A program made the position numbers and the translations under genes. From Lelliottia nimipressuralis (lineage in GTDB: Bacteria; Pseudomonadota; Gammaproteobacteria; Enterobacterales; Enterobacteriaceae), in NCBI RefSeq assembly GCF_004115925.1, contig NZ_SDDX01000033.1:1-64000 (forward strand): a stretch of 64,000 nucleotides of DNA, in the 5' to 3' direction. Below are positions 27,772-38,685 of the stretch, piece by piece. Each line of letters opens with the position of its first letter. Positions within the stretch are counted from its first letter, which is position 1. Below the pieces are notes generated by a model. The model was not told where the DNA came from and made no database searches. It saw only the letters and a list, made by a program, of their open reading frames with translations.

Positions 27772-28563
27772 TCAGAACGGATAGTCGTTGTAACCCATTT
27801 GTTCTGAAATCTTGCGTGCTGCGGTGTGCAGCATGGCAACATATTCATGCAGACGCTCTTCAGAGAAGCGCAGCGTCGGGAACGAAATACTCAGGCCTGC
27901 AATGACGACACCGAAGCGGTCAAACACTGGAACGCCGATACAACGCAGCCCCTCTTCCTGCTCCTGATTGTCTTCGCCGTAACCCTGCTCACGCACGTGA
28001 TCCAGCACGGCCAGCAACTCTTCAGTGCTGGTGATAGTGCGCTCGGTGCTGCGTTTGTATTCCACACCTTCAAGGATCTCTTTGACTTCCTCGCGATCGC
28101 GCCACGCCAACAGCACTTTACCGATGGCGGTACTGTAGAGCGGGTTACGACGACCAATGCGCGAATACATGCGCAGGTTGTACATAGAGTCGATTTTATG
28201 GATATAGACAATGCTGTCTTCATCCAGCGCGCCCAGGTGGACGGTCTCTTTCGTTAAGCGTGAAAGCTCGCGCATCTGAATATCGGCGCTGCGGATCAGA
28301 TCGACGTTTTGCAGCGCGCGGGCACCGAGTTCGAACAGTTTCAGGGTCAGAGAATATTTCTCTGATTCACCTTCCTGTGCGACATAACCCAGGGATTTCA
28401 TGGTTTGCAGAAAGCGATAAACGGTGCTTTTTGACATCATCACACGCTGCGATAACTCTGTAATACCAATTTCGCGCTCTTCACCCAGCGCCTGTAAGAT
28501 GCCAAACACCTTCAGCACGGAAGAAACAGAATCTGGCTGCTTATCCAAATCTGCGATTGCCAT
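27772..28563 (-). CDS. kdgR: IclR-family regulator KdgR
   Basis: DNA-binding repressor of pectin/hexuronate (KDG) uptake and catabolism, relieved by 2-keto-3-deoxygluconate. 263 residues. The N-terminal winged helix-turn-helix (GITELSQRVMMSKSTVYRFLQTMKSLGYV, residues about 33-61) is followed by the IclR effector domain ending EGLRCIGVPVFDRFGVVIAGLSIS. In E. coli eda is among its targets; eda is also in this window. It is divergent from yebQ across 178 bp that contain a small palindrome. Confidence 0.95.
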   Translation of the reverse strand: MAIADLDKQPDSVSSVLKVFGILQALGEEREIGITELSQRVMMSKSTVYRFLQTMKSLGYVAQEGESEKYSLTLKLFELGARALQNVDLIRSADIQMRELSRLTKETVHLGALDEDSIVYIHKIDSMYNLRMYSRIGRRNPLYSTAIGKVLLAWRDREEVKEILEGVEYKRSTERTITSTEELLAVLDHVREQGYGEDNQEQEEGLRCIGVPVFDRFGVVIAGLSISFPTLRFSEERLHEYVAMLHTAARKISEQMGYNDYPF

Positions 28564-28741
28564 TTATCACCTCATTGAGAGTGTTTTATAAAAATCAGAA
28601 CCGGTTTTTATTATAAATTCGTGACCGAGATGCTGCAATCAATCTGCGTTTACTTCGTTACAAATCTGCGACATAAAACCGAATTAACAGTGCTAAAATA
28701 GTGATTCTGATAATAATATCACTCTGAGCGTTTCATTTCCC

Positions 28742-30115
28742 ATGGAAAAACTGTCCTCTGATGGCTTGCCTTTACCGCAACGGTACGGCGCGATCGCGAC
28801 CATTATCATTGGTATTTCAATGGCAGTGCTTGATGGTGCCATAGCCAACGTGGCGCTCCCGACCATCGCCAGCGACCTGCACGCGTCTCCCGCCAGCTCC
28901 ATTTGGGTGGTCAATGCTTACCAGATCGCCATCGTAGTTTCGCTGCTTTCGTTCTCGTTTCTCGGCGACATGTTCGGCTATCGCCGCGTCTACCAGTGCG
29001 GGCTGGTCGTCTTTACCCTGACCTCCCTTTTTTGCGCCCTGTCTGACTCACTGCACACCCTGACATTTGCGCGTATTGCGCAGGGTTTCGGCGGGGCTGC
29101 GCTGATGAGCGTCAATACCGCACTGATCCGCCTGATATACCCTCAGCGCCAGCTTGGGCGCGGAATGGGGATCAACTCTTTCATTGTCGCAGTCTCGTCT
29201 GCCGCCGGTCCGACTATCGCGGCCGCGATTCTCTCGGTGGCGTCGTGGCAATGGCTGTTCCTGATTAACGTTCCGCTCGGGATTATCGCCCTGCTCTTTG
29301 CCCTGCGCTATTTGCCTGAAAACAGTGCTAAGAGCGCGATGCCGCGTTTCGATCTTCCCAGCGCAGTGATGAATGCCCTGACCTTTGGTCTGCTGATCAC
29401 GGCGCTGAGCGGATTTGCTCAGGGACAATCGCTCACGCTCATTGCGGCTGAAATCGTTGCGATGCTGATCATCGGCTACTTTTTCGTGCGCCGTCAGCTG
29501 GCGTTGCCCGTCCCTCTTTTGCCTGTTGATCTGCTGCGTATTCCGCTCTTTTCTCTTTCCATCGGGACGTCCATCTGCTCGTTCTGCGCCCAGATGCTGG
29601 CGCTGGTTTCGCTGCCCTTTTTCTTGCAAGGGGTGATTGGACGAACGGAAGTGGGGACCGGGCTGCTGCTGACCCCCTGGCCGCTGGCAACCATGGTGAT
29701 GGCCCCGCTTGCGGGCTATCTCATTGAACGCGTTCATGCGGGTTTGCTGGGTGCGTTAGGACTGGTGGTGATGGCAACCGGGCTATTCGCGCTGGCGATG
29801 TTGCCTTCTGCGCCAACGGATCTGGATATTATCTGGCGAATGGTGCTGTGCGGAGCCGGTTTTGGTCTGTTCCAGTCACCGAACAACCACACCATCATTA
29901 CTGCCGCACCGCGCCATCGCAGCGGCGGCGCCAGTGGAATGCTCGGCACCGCGCGCCTGTTAGGTCAAAGCTCTGGTGCCGCACTGGTGGCGCTGATGTT
30001 TAACCTTGCCGGGCAGAATGGCACGCATCTGGCCCTGTTTACCGCCGGAACGCTGGCGACTATCGCCGCCATTATCAGCGGCCTGCGCGTGACGCAACCC
30101 CGAGCTCAGGCATAA
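28742..30115 (+). CDS. yebQ: MFS transporter YebQ (DHA2-type, 14 TM)
   Basis: Inner-membrane drug:H+ antiporter-like protein of 457 residues, major facilitator superfamily, DHA2 branch. Helix 1 carries MAVLDGAIANVALPTIASDL (motif D1 of the 14-helix group), loop 2-3 has GDMFGYRRVY (motif A), and helix 5 reads VSSAAGPTIAAAIL (motif C, antiporter). Substrate unknown. The E. coli homologue is an uncharacterised putative transporter. It is divergent from kdgR; its stop is 54 bp from that of htpX with a terminator between. Confidence 0.93.
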   Translation: MEKLSSDGLPLPQRYGAIATIIIGISMAVLDGAIANVALPTIASDLHASPASSIWVVNAYQIAIVVSLLSFSFLGDMFGYRRVYQCGLVVFTLTSLFCALSDSLHTLTFARIAQGFGGAALMSVNTALIRLIYPQRQLGRGMGINSFIVAVSSAAGPTIAAAILSVASWQWLFLINVPLGIIALLFALRYLPENSAKSAMPRFDLPSAVMNALTFGLLITALSGFAQGQSLTLIAAEIVAMLIIGYFFVRRQLALPVPLLPVDLLRIPLFSLSIGTSICSFCAQMLALVSLPFFLQGVIGRTEVGTGLLLTPWPLATMVMAPLAGYLIERVHAGLLGALGLVVMATGLFALAMLPSAPTDLDIIWRMVLCGAGFGLFQSPNNHTIITAAPRHRSGGASGMLGTARLLGQSSGAALVALMFNLAGQNGTHLALFTAGTLATIAAIISGLRVTQPRAQA

Positions 30116-30119
30116 AAAA

Positions 30120-30150
30120 AGCCGGGCGGCAATGTCTGCTCAACCCGGCT
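30120..30150. terminator. yebQ/htpX terminator
   Basis: AGCCGGG / CCCGGCT stem with a 17-base loop. Seven A precede it on the plus strand, giving a strong U-tract for htpX; the plus-strand tail TCTTTCT is weaker. Confidence 0.85.
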
Positions 30151-30169
30151 TCTTTCTCATACTGCTCGC

Positions 30170-31051
30170 TTACTTGATGTATTCCCCACTGCGCAGCGCT
30201 TCGATACGTTTATCCAGCGGCGGGTGAGTCATGAACAGTTCGCTCAGCGATTTCGATTTACCATTGATGCAGAATGCCATCATGCTGGTCGCTTCCTGCG
30301 GTTCGTAGCTGGTTTTCAGACGCTGCAGCGCAGCAATCATCTTCTCGCGGCCCACCAGTTTTGCCGAGCCCGCATCCGCATGGAACTCACGATGGCGGGA
30401 GAACCACATGGTAATAATGCTCGCCAGAATACCGAATACCAGCTCCAGCACTGTCGCGACAGCGAAGTAGATCAGCGGGTTGCCGTTGCTCTCTTCACCT
30501 TCATCACGATTTCCGCCCATAAATCCGGCAGCAATCTGCGCCAGGATACGAGAGATGAAGATAACGAAGGTGTTTACCACACCCTGAATCAAGGTCATGG
30601 TAACCATGTCACCGTTGGCGATGTGGCTGATTTCATGGGCAATAACCGCTTCCGCTTCGTCACGGCTCATGTTCTGCAACAGACCGGTGCTCACGGCCAC
30701 CAGCGAGGCATCGCGGCGCGCACCGGTGGCAAAGGCGTTAATGTCAGGCGCGTGGTAAATCGCCACCTGCGGCATAGCGATACCCGCCTGGCGAGACTGT
30801 TGTGCCACCGTGTTCATCAGCCACTGTTCCATATCGTTACGTGGCTGCTCGATCACTTCCCCACCGACCGATTTCAGCGCCATCCACTTGGACATCAGCA
30901 GCGAAATAAACGATCCACCAAAACCGAACAGCAGCGCCATAATCAGCAGACCTTGAACGCTGCTCGATTGGATCCCTGTCAGGCTTAGCACAAGCCCGAA
31001 AACCACCATAACCGCAAGGTTGGTGACCAGGAAGAGCGCGATTCGCATCAT
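30170..31051 (-). CDS. htpX: Membrane zinc metalloprotease HtpX
   Basis: Inner-membrane M48 endopeptidase that degrades misfolded membrane proteins together with FtsH. In E. coli it is under heat-shock and Cpx control. 293 residues: two N-terminal helices, then the HExxH motif His139-Glu-Ile-Ser-His143 and a second hydrophobic pair ([34 protein letters not shown]). The third ligand is expected in [14 protein letters not shown] (Glu of EFHAD). ATG at 31051 with AGAGG upstream. It is followed upstream by prc, same strand, with a terminator between. Confidence 0.96.
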   Translation of the reverse strand: MMRIALFLVTNLAVMVVFGLVLSLTGIQSSSVQGLLIMALLFGFGGSFISLLMSKWMALKSVGGEVIEQPRNDMEQWLMNTVAQQSRQAGIAMPQVAIYHAPDINAFATGARRDASLVAVSTGLLQNMSRDEAEAVIAHEISHIANGDMVTMTLIQGVVNTFVIFISRILAQIAAGFMGGNRDEGEESNGNPLIYFAVATVLELVFGILASIITMWFSRHREFHADAGSAKLVGREKMIAALQRLKTSYEPQEATSMMAFCINGKSKSLSELFMTHPPLDKRIEALRSGEYIK

Positions 31052-31212
31052 AATTTTCTTTTAACCTCTGTTTAACAAAACGCACTATGCGATTACCCAC
31101 ATCGTATGGGTATTGTGGCCATTTTCAAGGATTCAGGGGGCGTAAGTCACCAGAAAGACACAACTTTACATTGTTTATGGGCTTGCTGACGGGAGGATGC
31201 AGAACTAAAAAA

Positions 31213-31238
31213 AACAGGCACAATTTCTTGTGCCTGTT
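31213..31238 (-). terminator. prc terminator
   Basis: A perfect 11-bp stem AACAGGCACAA / TTGTGCCTGTT with a 4-base loop, followed on the minus strand by a run of T, lies just after the prc stop. Confidence 0.95.
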
Positions 31239-31244
31239 GAGGTG

Positions 31245-33293
31245 TTATTTTGCCGGAGCGGGCTGAACGGCGGGCTTGCTCTTTTCCTGGTTTGCCAGGT
31301 CGAGAGCGATATGCACCGTCTCATCCAGATACGGATCGGGCTCCTGGTAATCCTTCGGCAGGTCGTCCAGGTTTTTCAGCAACGGCTTGCCTTCACGTTT
31401 AAAGCGATCGTTGATGCGTGCCAGACGCGTGGCATCATCTTCGTTGTTCTCTTTTTCACGCTGAGCGAAGTTAAGCGAGACGATATTCCGTTTTTCTTTC
31501 AGGGCATTAAAGCGAGCAATGTCCTTCATGATGTACTGGAACTCCGGATCTTTCGCGATGCGATCGTTATGCGCTTTCAGCAGCTCAGGACCAAACTGGG
31601 TCATGTCGCCCGCTTTTACGAAGGTGGCAGCATTAATGCTGTCCCACGGCAACGCGTTGTCTTCAAACTTCTCGCCTGTTTCCGTCTCTTCGGTACCGGT
31701 CGGCATCATGATGTCCGGGGTCACGCCTTTACGTTGCGTACTGCCGCCATTCACACGATAGAACTTCTGAATGGTGTACTGTACGGAACCCAGCGCAGGC
31801 CACTCAGGACGCAGCATCTGATCGTAAATACGGTTAAGGGAACGGTACTGCTGCACCGTGCCTTTACCGAAGGTTGGTTCACCCACAATCAGCGCACGGC
31901 CATAGTCCTGCATCGCCGCGGCAAAGATTTCTGATGCTGAGGCGCTAAAGCGATCGACCAGCACCACCAGCGGACCTTTGTAGTACACGACGCCATCGGT
32001 ATCGGCGTCTTCACGCACTTTACCGTTGTTATCGCGAACCTGAACAACCGGACCCGATGGGATAAACAGGCCAGAAAGCGAAACTGCTTCGGTCAGTGCT
32101 CCACCGCCATTGGTACGCAGGTCGATAATCACGCTGCTGACATTCTGCTTTTCAAGCTTCTGCAACTGGACTTTGACATCGTCTGTCAGGCCAACGTAGA
32201 AGCCCGGAATATCAAGCACGCCGACTTTTTCTTTGCCGACGGTTTTCACGGACATTTTCACAGCGCGATCTTCAAGACGAATGCGCTCACGCGTCAGGGT
32301 CACGATACGGGTTTTGGTGCCTTTACCCGCAGGCAGGATCTCAAGGCGAACCTTGCTGCCTTTCGGGCCTTTGATCTGCGCGACCACGTCATCCAGACGC
32401 CAGCCGATCACATCGACCATGTTCTGGCCCGTTTGACCGACGCCGACGATACGATCGCCTACGCTAATCGCTTTGCTTTTCGACGCCGGGCCGCCTGCCA
32501 CCATGGAGTTGATGACCGTATAGTCTTCATCCATTTGCAGCACCGCACCAATTCCTTCCAGAGACAGGCTCATCTCGGTATTGAATTGTTCAGTGTTGCG
32601 TGGGGAGAGGTAGTTCGTGTGCGGGTCGATTTCGTGAGCAAAGGCGGTCATCGCCAGGGAGAACACGTCTTCACTGTTGGTCTGTGCCAGACGACGAATG
32701 GCTGATTTGTAACGACGGGTTAGCGTTTCGCGGATCTCTTTCTCATCTTTACCGGTGAGTTTGAGGCTCAGCTCATCGAATTTCACTTTGCCGTCCCACA
32801 GCGCATTCAGCTCGGCTTCGTCTTTCGGCCAGGGCGCTTTGCTGCGGTCAAGATTAAAGTTGTCGTTGCCGGTAAAGTCCATTGGACGTTCCAGCACTTT
32901 CAGCGCGTATTGATAACGTTCAAAACGACGCTTCTGGGATAGGTTGTAGAGATCGTAGAACAGGTCGAGTTTACCGCTGCGCAGCTCATCGCCCACGTCG
33001 GTTTTACGTTTTGCGAACTGTTCAATATCACTGGCCAGCAGCACGTTGTGGCTGTAATCCAGCAGGTTCAGATACCGATCGAAAATCTTAGCCGAAAAGG
33101 CCTGATCGAGATCGAACTGACGATAATGTGAACGGGTGAAGCGCGAAGTGACGCGCTCACTGACCGTTGCGTGCTGGGTCTCTTCCTTTAAAACCGGGAT
33201 TTGATCCGCACGCGTTATATCGTCCACTGCGAAGGCGTGGCCTGTTATAGCAAACAGGCCAGCCAGCGCGGTGATCTTAAAAAGAGTGTTCAT
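31245..33293 (-). CDS. prc: Carboxy-terminal processing protease Prc (Tsp)
   Basis: Periplasmic serine protease (S41) that trims FtsI and degrades MepS (with NlpI) and SsrA-tagged periplasmic proteins. 682 residues from the ATG of MNTLFKITALAGL, which opens a normal signal peptide ending AFA; the longer start at 33341 would spoil it. PDZ domain near LEGIGAVLQMDEDYTV. The catalytic Ser is in DRFSASASEIFA and the Lys in EPTFGKGTVQQY. 19 bp after proQ on the same strand, so likely co-transcribed. Confidence 0.96.
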   Translation of the reverse strand: MNTLFKITALAGLFAITGHAFAVDDITRADQIPVLKEETQHATVSERVTSRFTRSHYRQFDLDQAFSAKIFDRYLNLLDYSHNVLLASDIEQFAKRKTDVGDELRSGKLDLFYDLYNLSQKRRFERYQYALKVLERPMDFTGNDNFNLDRSKAPWPKDEAELNALWDGKVKFDELSLKLTGKDEKEIRETLTRRYKSAIRRLAQTNSEDVFSLAMTAFAHEIDPHTNYLSPRNTEQFNTEMSLSLEGIGAVLQMDEDYTVINSMVAGGPASKSKAISVGDRIVGVGQTGQNMVDVIGWRLDDVVAQIKGPKGSKVRLEILPAGKGTKTRIVTLTRERIRLEDRAVKMSVKTVGKEKVGVLDIPGFYVGLTDDVKVQLQKLEKQNVSSVIIDLRTNGGGALTEAVSLSGLFIPSGPVVQVRDNNGKVREDADTDGVVYYKGPLVVLVDRFSASASEIFAAAMQDYGRALIVGEPTFGKGTVQQYRSLNRIYDQMLRPEWPALGSVQYTIQKFYRVNGGSTQRKGVTPDIMMPTGTEETETGEKFEDNALPWDSINAATFVKAGDMTQFGPELLKAHNDRIAKDPEFQYIMKDIARFNALKEKRNIVSLNFAQREKENNEDDATRLARINDRFKREGKPLLKNLDDLPKDYQEPDPYLDETVHIALDLANQEKSKPAVQPAPAK

Positions 33294-33312
33294 GCCAGGC
33301 TTGGCCTCCGTT

Positions 33313-33999
33313 TCAGAACACCAGGTGTTCTGCGCGTACAATCATTGACATACCAGAAGTCAGCTGTACACGAACGCCATCTTTGGTGATTTCGAGTACG
33401 GTGGCGTCCATCGCATTGTTACCCGCTTTCACCTTCAGAGCCTGACCGACGCTCAGGGCGTTGATGTCAGAAACTGGAGTGTGGCGTTGTTCTTCGCGAG
33501 GCGCACGCTGTGCTTTAGCGGCTGGTTTATCAGCACGCGGTTTGCGATCGCTGTTCTCACTACGACGTGGAGCAGGACGCGGTTTACGCTCACGGCGAGG
33601 CGCTTCTTCTTGGCCATTTGCCGCAGCAGCTTCGCGTTTTTTCGCCTGCTGCTCAGCACGCTGTGCCTGAACACGCGCTTTGGCCTCTTCAAGCTGCTTA
33701 CGTGCGTGCTCAACGTGCTGCTCGTCCAGCTCACCGCAAGGGTTGCCGTCGAGATCGACACGGGTCGCGCCCAGCTTGATACCGTAAAGGTAACGCCAGC
33801 TTGAAGTATAAAGACGTAAGGCAGAGCGCAGTTGAGTTTTGCTGAGATTCATCTCACCCTCAACGCGCGCTACCAGATCCTGAAAAATACCAATTTTCAG
33901 GGGACGAGCTTCGCCTTCAGCAGTGAAACACTGTGGGAAACGCTCAGCCAGAAAGGCAATGACTTCTTTACTACTGTTCAACTTAGGTTGATTTTCCAT
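33313..33999 (-). CDS. proQ: RNA chaperone ProQ
   Basis: FinO-domain RNA-binding protein that matches and stabilises sRNAs and mRNA 3' ends; first found through ProP osmoregulation. 228 residues: N-terminal FinO/ProQ domain (about 1-120, with [22 protein letters not shown] and [13 protein letters not shown]), a long basic linker rich in Arg/Lys/Ala/Pro, and a C-terminal SH3-like domain ([28 protein letters not shown]). First gene of proQ-prc; the linker is a few residues shorter than in E. coli. Confidence 0.97.
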   Translation of the reverse strand: MENQPKLNSSKEVIAFLAERFPQCFTAEGEARPLKIGIFQDLVARVEGEMNLSKTQLRSALRLYTSSWRYLYGIKLGATRVDLDGNPCGELDEQHVEHARKQLEEAKARVQAQRAEQQAKKREAAAANGQEEAPRRERKPRPAPRRSENSDRKPRADKPAAKAQRAPREEQRHTPVSDINALSVGQALKVKAGNNAMDATVLEITKDGVRVQLTSGMSMIVRAEHLVF

Positions 34000-34096
34000 G
34001 AAATTTCCTGATTACAACGGACGTTGCCAACTAGCCGCAGGCATGAACAGGCGACATTATAATGACGCCATCAGTAAATGCTACGTTATCCGTTGA

Positions 34097-34594
34097 TTAT
34101 CCTGCGACGCTCGCAAAGAATTTTTGATAATCGGTCGCGTTTAATACGTTTTCGAGATTAGCAACCAGTTCGCGCAGCCCTTGTTCGTCCTCGGCGCTAA
34201 AGCGTCCAAAGACCGTGCTGTCGATATCCAGTATGCCAATAATCTGATTTTTCACGGTCAGCGGCAGAACGATTTCGGAGTTACTCGCCGAATCGCACGC
34301 AATGTGCCCGTCGAAGGCATGCACATCTTCAACACGCTGAACCTGATTTTGCGCCACCGCAGTTCCACATACACCACGCCCCACAGGGATCCGCACGCAG
34401 GCAAGCTTGCCCTGAAATGGTCCGAGCACCAGCGTTTCCCCTTCCAGAAGGTAGAAACCAGCCCAGTTCACATCCGACAGACGCTCAAACAGCAGCGCAC
34501 TGGTGTTGGCCAGTGTCGCTAAAAAACTGGTCTCACCTGTCATCAATGCCTGGAAATCGCGGTTCAAATCCGCGTAGAATTCTGTTTTGTTCAT
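34097..34594 (-). CDS. msrC: Free methionine-(R)-sulfoxide reductase MsrC
   Basis: GAF-domain enzyme that reduces free Met-R-sulfoxide. 165 residues from this ATG. Redox Cys66 (LACVRIP), Cys76 (RGVCGTA) and Cys100 (HIACDSASNSE) correspond to Cys84/94/118 in E. coli numbering, where the annotated start is 18 residues earlier. GILDIDS closes the substrate pocket. It is divergent from letA; 131 bp between the starts. Confidence 0.95.
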   Translation of the reverse strand: MNKTEFYADLNRDFQALMTGETSFLATLANTSALLFERLSDVNWAGFYLLEGETLVLGPFQGKLACVRIPVGRGVCGTAVAQNQVQRVEDVHAFDGHIACDSASNSEIVLPLTVKNQIIGILDIDSTVFGRFSAEDEQGLRELVANLENVLNATDYQKFFASVAG

Positions 34595-34725
34595 TAATCA
34601 ATCACTTGGTTGTCGTACAAAAAAGAGAGCATAGCCTAATAAAATAAACATTAAATGCGCTCATTCTCAAGATGAATCCCAAGATGAGTTAATATAACGT
34701 TAATTAATCCTTTAATGCGCGACTG

Positions 34726-36008
34726 ATGGCACTCAATACTCCAAGAATTACGCCGGCAAAAAAGATCACTGTCCACTCGGTCAGCGATGCGCTGCCTCGT
34801 GAACATTATCAGCGTTGTCCGCAGTGCGATACGCTTTTTATGTTGCCGAAGATGAAATCGCATCAGAGCGCGTATTGCCCGCGCTGCGACGCTAAAATTC
34901 GCGATGGACGCGACTGGTCTCTCACCCGTCTGGCGGCGATGGCCGTCACCATGCTCCTGCTGATGCCCTTCGCATGGGGCGAACCGCTGCTCAAATTGTA
35001 CCTGCTCGGCGTGCGCATCGACGCCAACCTGCTGATGGGGATCTGGCAAATGACCCAGCAGGGCGATCCTCTGACCGGCGCAATGGTGCTGTTTTGCACC
35101 GTCGCGCGCCGTTAGTGCTGGTGGCTGCCATTGCCTATCTCTGGTTTGGCAATATTCTGGGCATGAATCTCCGCCCGGTGCTGCTGATGCTCGAGAAGCT
35201 CAAAGAGTGGGTGATGCTGGATATCTATCTGGTCGGCATCGGCGTGGCGTCGATTAAGGTACAGGACTACGCTTTTTTACAGCCCGGCATCGGCCTGTTT
35301 GCCTTTGTCGCGCTGGTATTACTGAGCATCATGACGCTGATCCATCTGAATGTGGAACAACTCTGGGAGCGCTTTTATCCTCAGCGCCCGGCGACGCGGC
35401 CTGATCCCAGTCTGCGCGTCTGCCTCGGCTGCCATTTTACCGGCCTGCCCGACGCACGGGGTCGCTGCCCGCGCTGTCACATTCCGTTACGTCTGCGCCG
35501 TAAGCAAAGCCTGCAAAAATGCTGGGCCGCACTGATTGCCTCCATCGTGCTGCTGCTTCCCGCTAACCTGTTACCGATTTCGATCATTTACGTTAACGGT
35601 GCGCGGCAGGAAGACACTATCATGTCGGGGATTGTGTCACTGGCGAGCAGTAACTTTGCCGTGGCGGGAGTGGTCTTTATTGCCAGTATCCTTGTGCCCT
35701 TTACCAAAGTTCTGGTTATGTTCACCTTGCTCATCAGCATTCAGTTTAAGTGTGAGCAAGGGTTACGCACGCGGATCCTGTTACTGCGGTTTGTGACCTG
35801 GATTGGCCGCTGGTCGATGCTCGATCTGTTTGTTATTTCGTTGATGATGTCGCTGATCAATCGCGATCAGTTACTCGCTTTTACCATGGGACCCGCGGCG
35901 TTTTATTTCGGCTCTGCGGTGATATTGACTATTCTTGCAGTGGAATGGCTGGATAGCCGCTTACTTTGGGATGCACATGAGTCAGGAAACGCCCGCTTCG
36001 ACGACTGA
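34726..36008 (+). pseudogene. letA: LetA (YebS, PqiA-type membrane protein), single-base frameshift
   Basis: Inner-membrane partner of the LetB tunnel for lipid transport across the envelope. Two PqiA modules each have a zinc-ribbon (CPQCDTLF...CPRCD; CLGCHF...CPRCHIPL) and membrane helices. The frame opens at 34726 ([14 protein letters not shown]) but stops at 35115 after VLFCTVARR. The rest ([16 protein letters not shown] to NARFDD) is in another frame. One G missing at about 35103 explains it: GTCGGCGCGCCG expected, GTCGCGCGCCG seen. Restored length is 427 residues, as in E. coli. Sequencing error is the likelier cause. Confidence 0.9.
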
Positions 36009-38610
36009 AGCGAGAATTAAAACAAAACGCCGCATTTCGCCATTCTGGTTGCTGCCTGTCATCGCATTGATGATTGCGGGCTGGCTGATCTGGACGAGCT
36101 ATCAGGATCGCGGCAATACCATCACCATTGACTTCCAGACGGCGGACGGCATCGTCGCAGGGCGTACCCCTGTGCGCTTCCAGGGCGTCGAAGTGGGAAC
36201 CGTCGAGGATATCCGGCTCGGCAAAGATCTGAACAAAATTCAGGTTCGCGCCAGTATTAAAGCCGATATGCAAGACTCCCTGCGCAGTGATACGCAGTTC
36301 TGGCTGGTGACACCTAAAGCCTCTCTGGCGGGCGTTTCCGGGCTGGACGCGCTGGTCGGCGGGAACTATATCGGCATGATGCCCGGTAAAGGTGAGCCGC
36401 AGGACCATTTCACCGCGCTGGACACCCAGCCAAAATACCGGCTGAACAATGGCGATCTGATGATCCACCTGCATTCGCCGGATTTAGGCTCGCTCAACAG
36501 CGGATCGATCGTCTACTTCCGTAAAATTCCGGTTGGGCGCGTGTATGACTACGCCATTAACCCCAACAAACAGGGCGTGACTATCGACGTCCTGATCGAG
36601 CGGCGCTTCACCGGCCTGGTGAAAAAAGGCAGCCGCTTCTGGAATGTGTCAGGCGTGGATGCCGACGTCAGTTTCAGCGGCGCGAAAGTGAAGCTCGAAA
36701 GCCTGGCGGCGCTGGTTAATGGGGCTATCGCCTTCGACTCACCGGAGAACTCTGATGCAGCCACTGCCGATGATAACTTCGGGCTGTACGCCGATCTGGC
36801 CCACAGCCAGCGCGGCGTCATTGTCAAACTGGCCCTCTCAGACGCCAAAGGGCTGAACGCCGGTTCAACGCCATTAATGTATCAGGGATTGCAGGTGGGC
36901 CAGCTCACCAAACTGACGCTGAACCCTGGCGGCTCCGTGACCGGCGAAATGACGGTGGACCCGAGCGTGGTCGACCTTCTGCGTGAAAAAACGCGCATCG
37001 AGCTGCGGAACCCGAAAATCTCGTTGAGTGACGCCAGCATCAGCAGCCTGCTGACGGGCAGCACCTTTGAGTTGATCCCAGGGGAAGGCCAGCCTAACAA
37101 CAATTTCGTCATCGCCCCCGCCGATAAAGCCTTACTGCAAAAACCCGGCGTAATGACACTGACCCTGACGGCACCTGAAAGCTACGGTATCGAAGCCGGT
37201 CAGCCGCTGATTCTGCACGGCGTGCAGGTCGGCCAGGTTCTGGAACGCAAGCTGACGGAAAAAGGGGTCACCTTCTCCGTCGCCATCGATCCGCAATACC
37301 GGGATCTGGTACACGGCGACAGCAAATTTGTGGTTAACAGCCGGGTAGACGTTAAAGTCGGGCTAGACGGCGTCGAGTTCCTCGGGGCCAGCGCCAGCGA
37401 ATGGATCAACGGCGGCGTTCGTATTCTGCCAGGGCAGAAAGGTGAGATGCGCGACAGCTATCCGCTGTACGCCAATCTGGACAAAGCGATTGAAAACAGC
37501 TTAAGCGATATGCCGACCACCACCCTCACCCTGCGCGCCGACACGCTGCCGGACGTGCAGGCCGGGTCCGTGGTGCTGTACCGCAAGTTTGAGGTGGGCG
37601 AAGTGATCACCGTGCGCCCACGCGCCGACGCGTTTGATATCGAACTGCATATCAAGCCGGAGTACCGCAATCTGCTGACCGCCAACAGCGTCTTCTGGGC
37701 CGAAGGCGGTGCGAAAGTGCAGCTTAACGGCAGCGGCCTGACCGTGCAGGCCTCTCCCCTCTCCCGCGCGCTGCGGGGTGCCATTAGCTTCGATAATTTA
37801 AGCGGCGCAGGGGCCAATCAGCGTAAAGGCGATAAACGCATTCTCTATCCATCAGAAACGGCGGCGCGCGCAGTGGGCGGCCAGATTACGCTCCACGCCT
37901 TTGATGCGGGTAAGCTCTCTGAAGGGATGCCGATTCGCTATCTGGGCATTGATATCGGGCAGCTCCAGAAGCTGACCTTGATTACCGCGCGTAACGAAGT
38001 GCAGGCCACCGCGGTGCTGTATCCGGAGTACATGCAAAACTTTGCCCGCAACGGCACGCGCTTCTCGGTAGTGACACCGCAGATCTCTGCCGCCGGCGTT
38101 GAACATCTCGATACCATTCTCCAGCCGTACATTAACGTCGAGCCGGGTAACGGAAACGTGCGCCGCGACTTTGAGCTGCAGGAAGCGACCATCACTGACT
38201 CGCGTTATCTGGACGGGCTGAGCATTGTGGTCGAAGTCCCGGAAGCCGGTTCAATGAGTATCGGCACGCCGGTGCTGTTCCGTGGAATTGAAGTGGGTAC
38301 CGTCACCGGCCTGACGCTGGGAACCCTGTCAGATCGTGTGATGGTGGGTCTGCGCATCAGCGAGCGCTACCAGCATCTGGTGCGCAACAACTCCGTCTTC
38401 TGGCTGGCATCGGGATATTCCCTCGATTTCGGTCTGACCGGCGGCGTGGTGAAAACCGGGACCTTTAATCAGTTCATTCGCGGCGGGATCGCCTTTGCGA
38501 CCCCACCAGGCACACCGCTCGCACCGAAAGCGCAGCCGGGCAAACATTTCCTGTTGCTCGAAAGCGAACCGAAAGAGTGGCGTGAATGGGGCACCGCACT
38601 GCCACGTTAA
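35977..38610 (+). CDS. letB: LetB (YebT), seven-MCE-domain lipid transport tunnel
   Basis: Periplasm-spanning protein that forms a stack of seven hexameric MCE rings and conducts lipids between inner and outer membranes. 877 residues from the ATG of MSQETPAS: a single N-terminal membrane helix ([20 protein letters not shown]), then seven repeats. Each repeat begins with a V-x-GTPV-FRGVEVG-type motif ([68 protein letters not shown]). The start lies inside the end of letA (32-base overlap), so the pair is translationally coupled. A longer frame from 35935 is less likely. Confidence 0.96.
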   Translation: MSQETPASTTEARIKTKRRISPFWLLPVIALMIAGWLIWTSYQDRGNTITIDFQTADGIVAGRTPVRFQGVEVGTVEDIRLGKDLNKIQVRASIKADMQDSLRSDTQFWLVTPKASLAGVSGLDALVGGNYIGMMPGKGEPQDHFTALDTQPKYRLNNGDLMIHLHSPDLGSLNSGSIVYFRKIPVGRVYDYAINPNKQGVTIDVLIERRFTGLVKKGSRFWNVSGVDADVSFSGAKVKLESLAALVNGAIAFDSPENSDAATADDNFGLYADLAHSQRGVIVKLALSDAKGLNAGSTPLMYQGLQVGQLTKLTLNPGGSVTGEMTVDPSVVDLLREKTRIELRNPKISLSDASISSLLTGSTFELIPGEGQPNNNFVIAPADKALLQKPGVMTLTLTAPESYGIEAGQPLILHGVQVGQVLERKLTEKGVTFSVAIDPQYRDLVHGDSKFVVNSRVDVKVGLDGVEFLGASASEWINGGVRILPGQKGEMRDSYPLYANLDKAIENSLSDMPTTTLTLRADTLPDVQAGSVVLYRKFEVGEVITVRPRADAFDIELHIKPEYRNLLTANSVFWAEGGAKVQLNGSGLTVQASPLSRALRGAISFDNLSGAGANQRKGDKRILYPSETAARAVGGQITLHAFDAGKLSEGMPIRYLGIDIGQLQKLTLITARNEVQATAVLYPEYMQNFARNGTRFSVVTPQISAAGVEHLDTILQPYINVEPGNGNVRRDFELQEATITDSRYLDGLSIVVEVPEAGSMSIGTPVLFRGIEVGTVTGLTLGTLSDRVMVGLRISERYQHLVRNNSVFWLASGYSLDFGLTGGVVKTGTFNQFIRGGIAFATPPGTPLAPKAQPGKHFLLLESEPKEWREWGTALPR

Positions 38611-38616
38611 TCATCA

Positions 38617-38645
38617 GCTCCGGTGTCAACGCACCGGAGCCTTTA
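38617..38645 (+). terminator. letB terminator-like hairpin
   Basis: A perfect stem GCTCCGGTG / CACCGGAGC with a 6-base loop is followed by CTTTA, 6 bp after the letB stop. The short U-tract may let some transcripts continue into rsmF. Confidence 0.65.
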
Positions 38646-38685
38646 TGGTACACTGCGCGCCTTATCTACTCCCTGTGGTACGCCC

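Noticed and set aside
31056..31073. Direct repeat GTTAAA-N5-GTTAAA upstream of htpX, like a CpxR or PhoP box
   Set aside because: It overlaps the htpX ribosome site a few bases before the ATG, too close for an activator site; probably chance.
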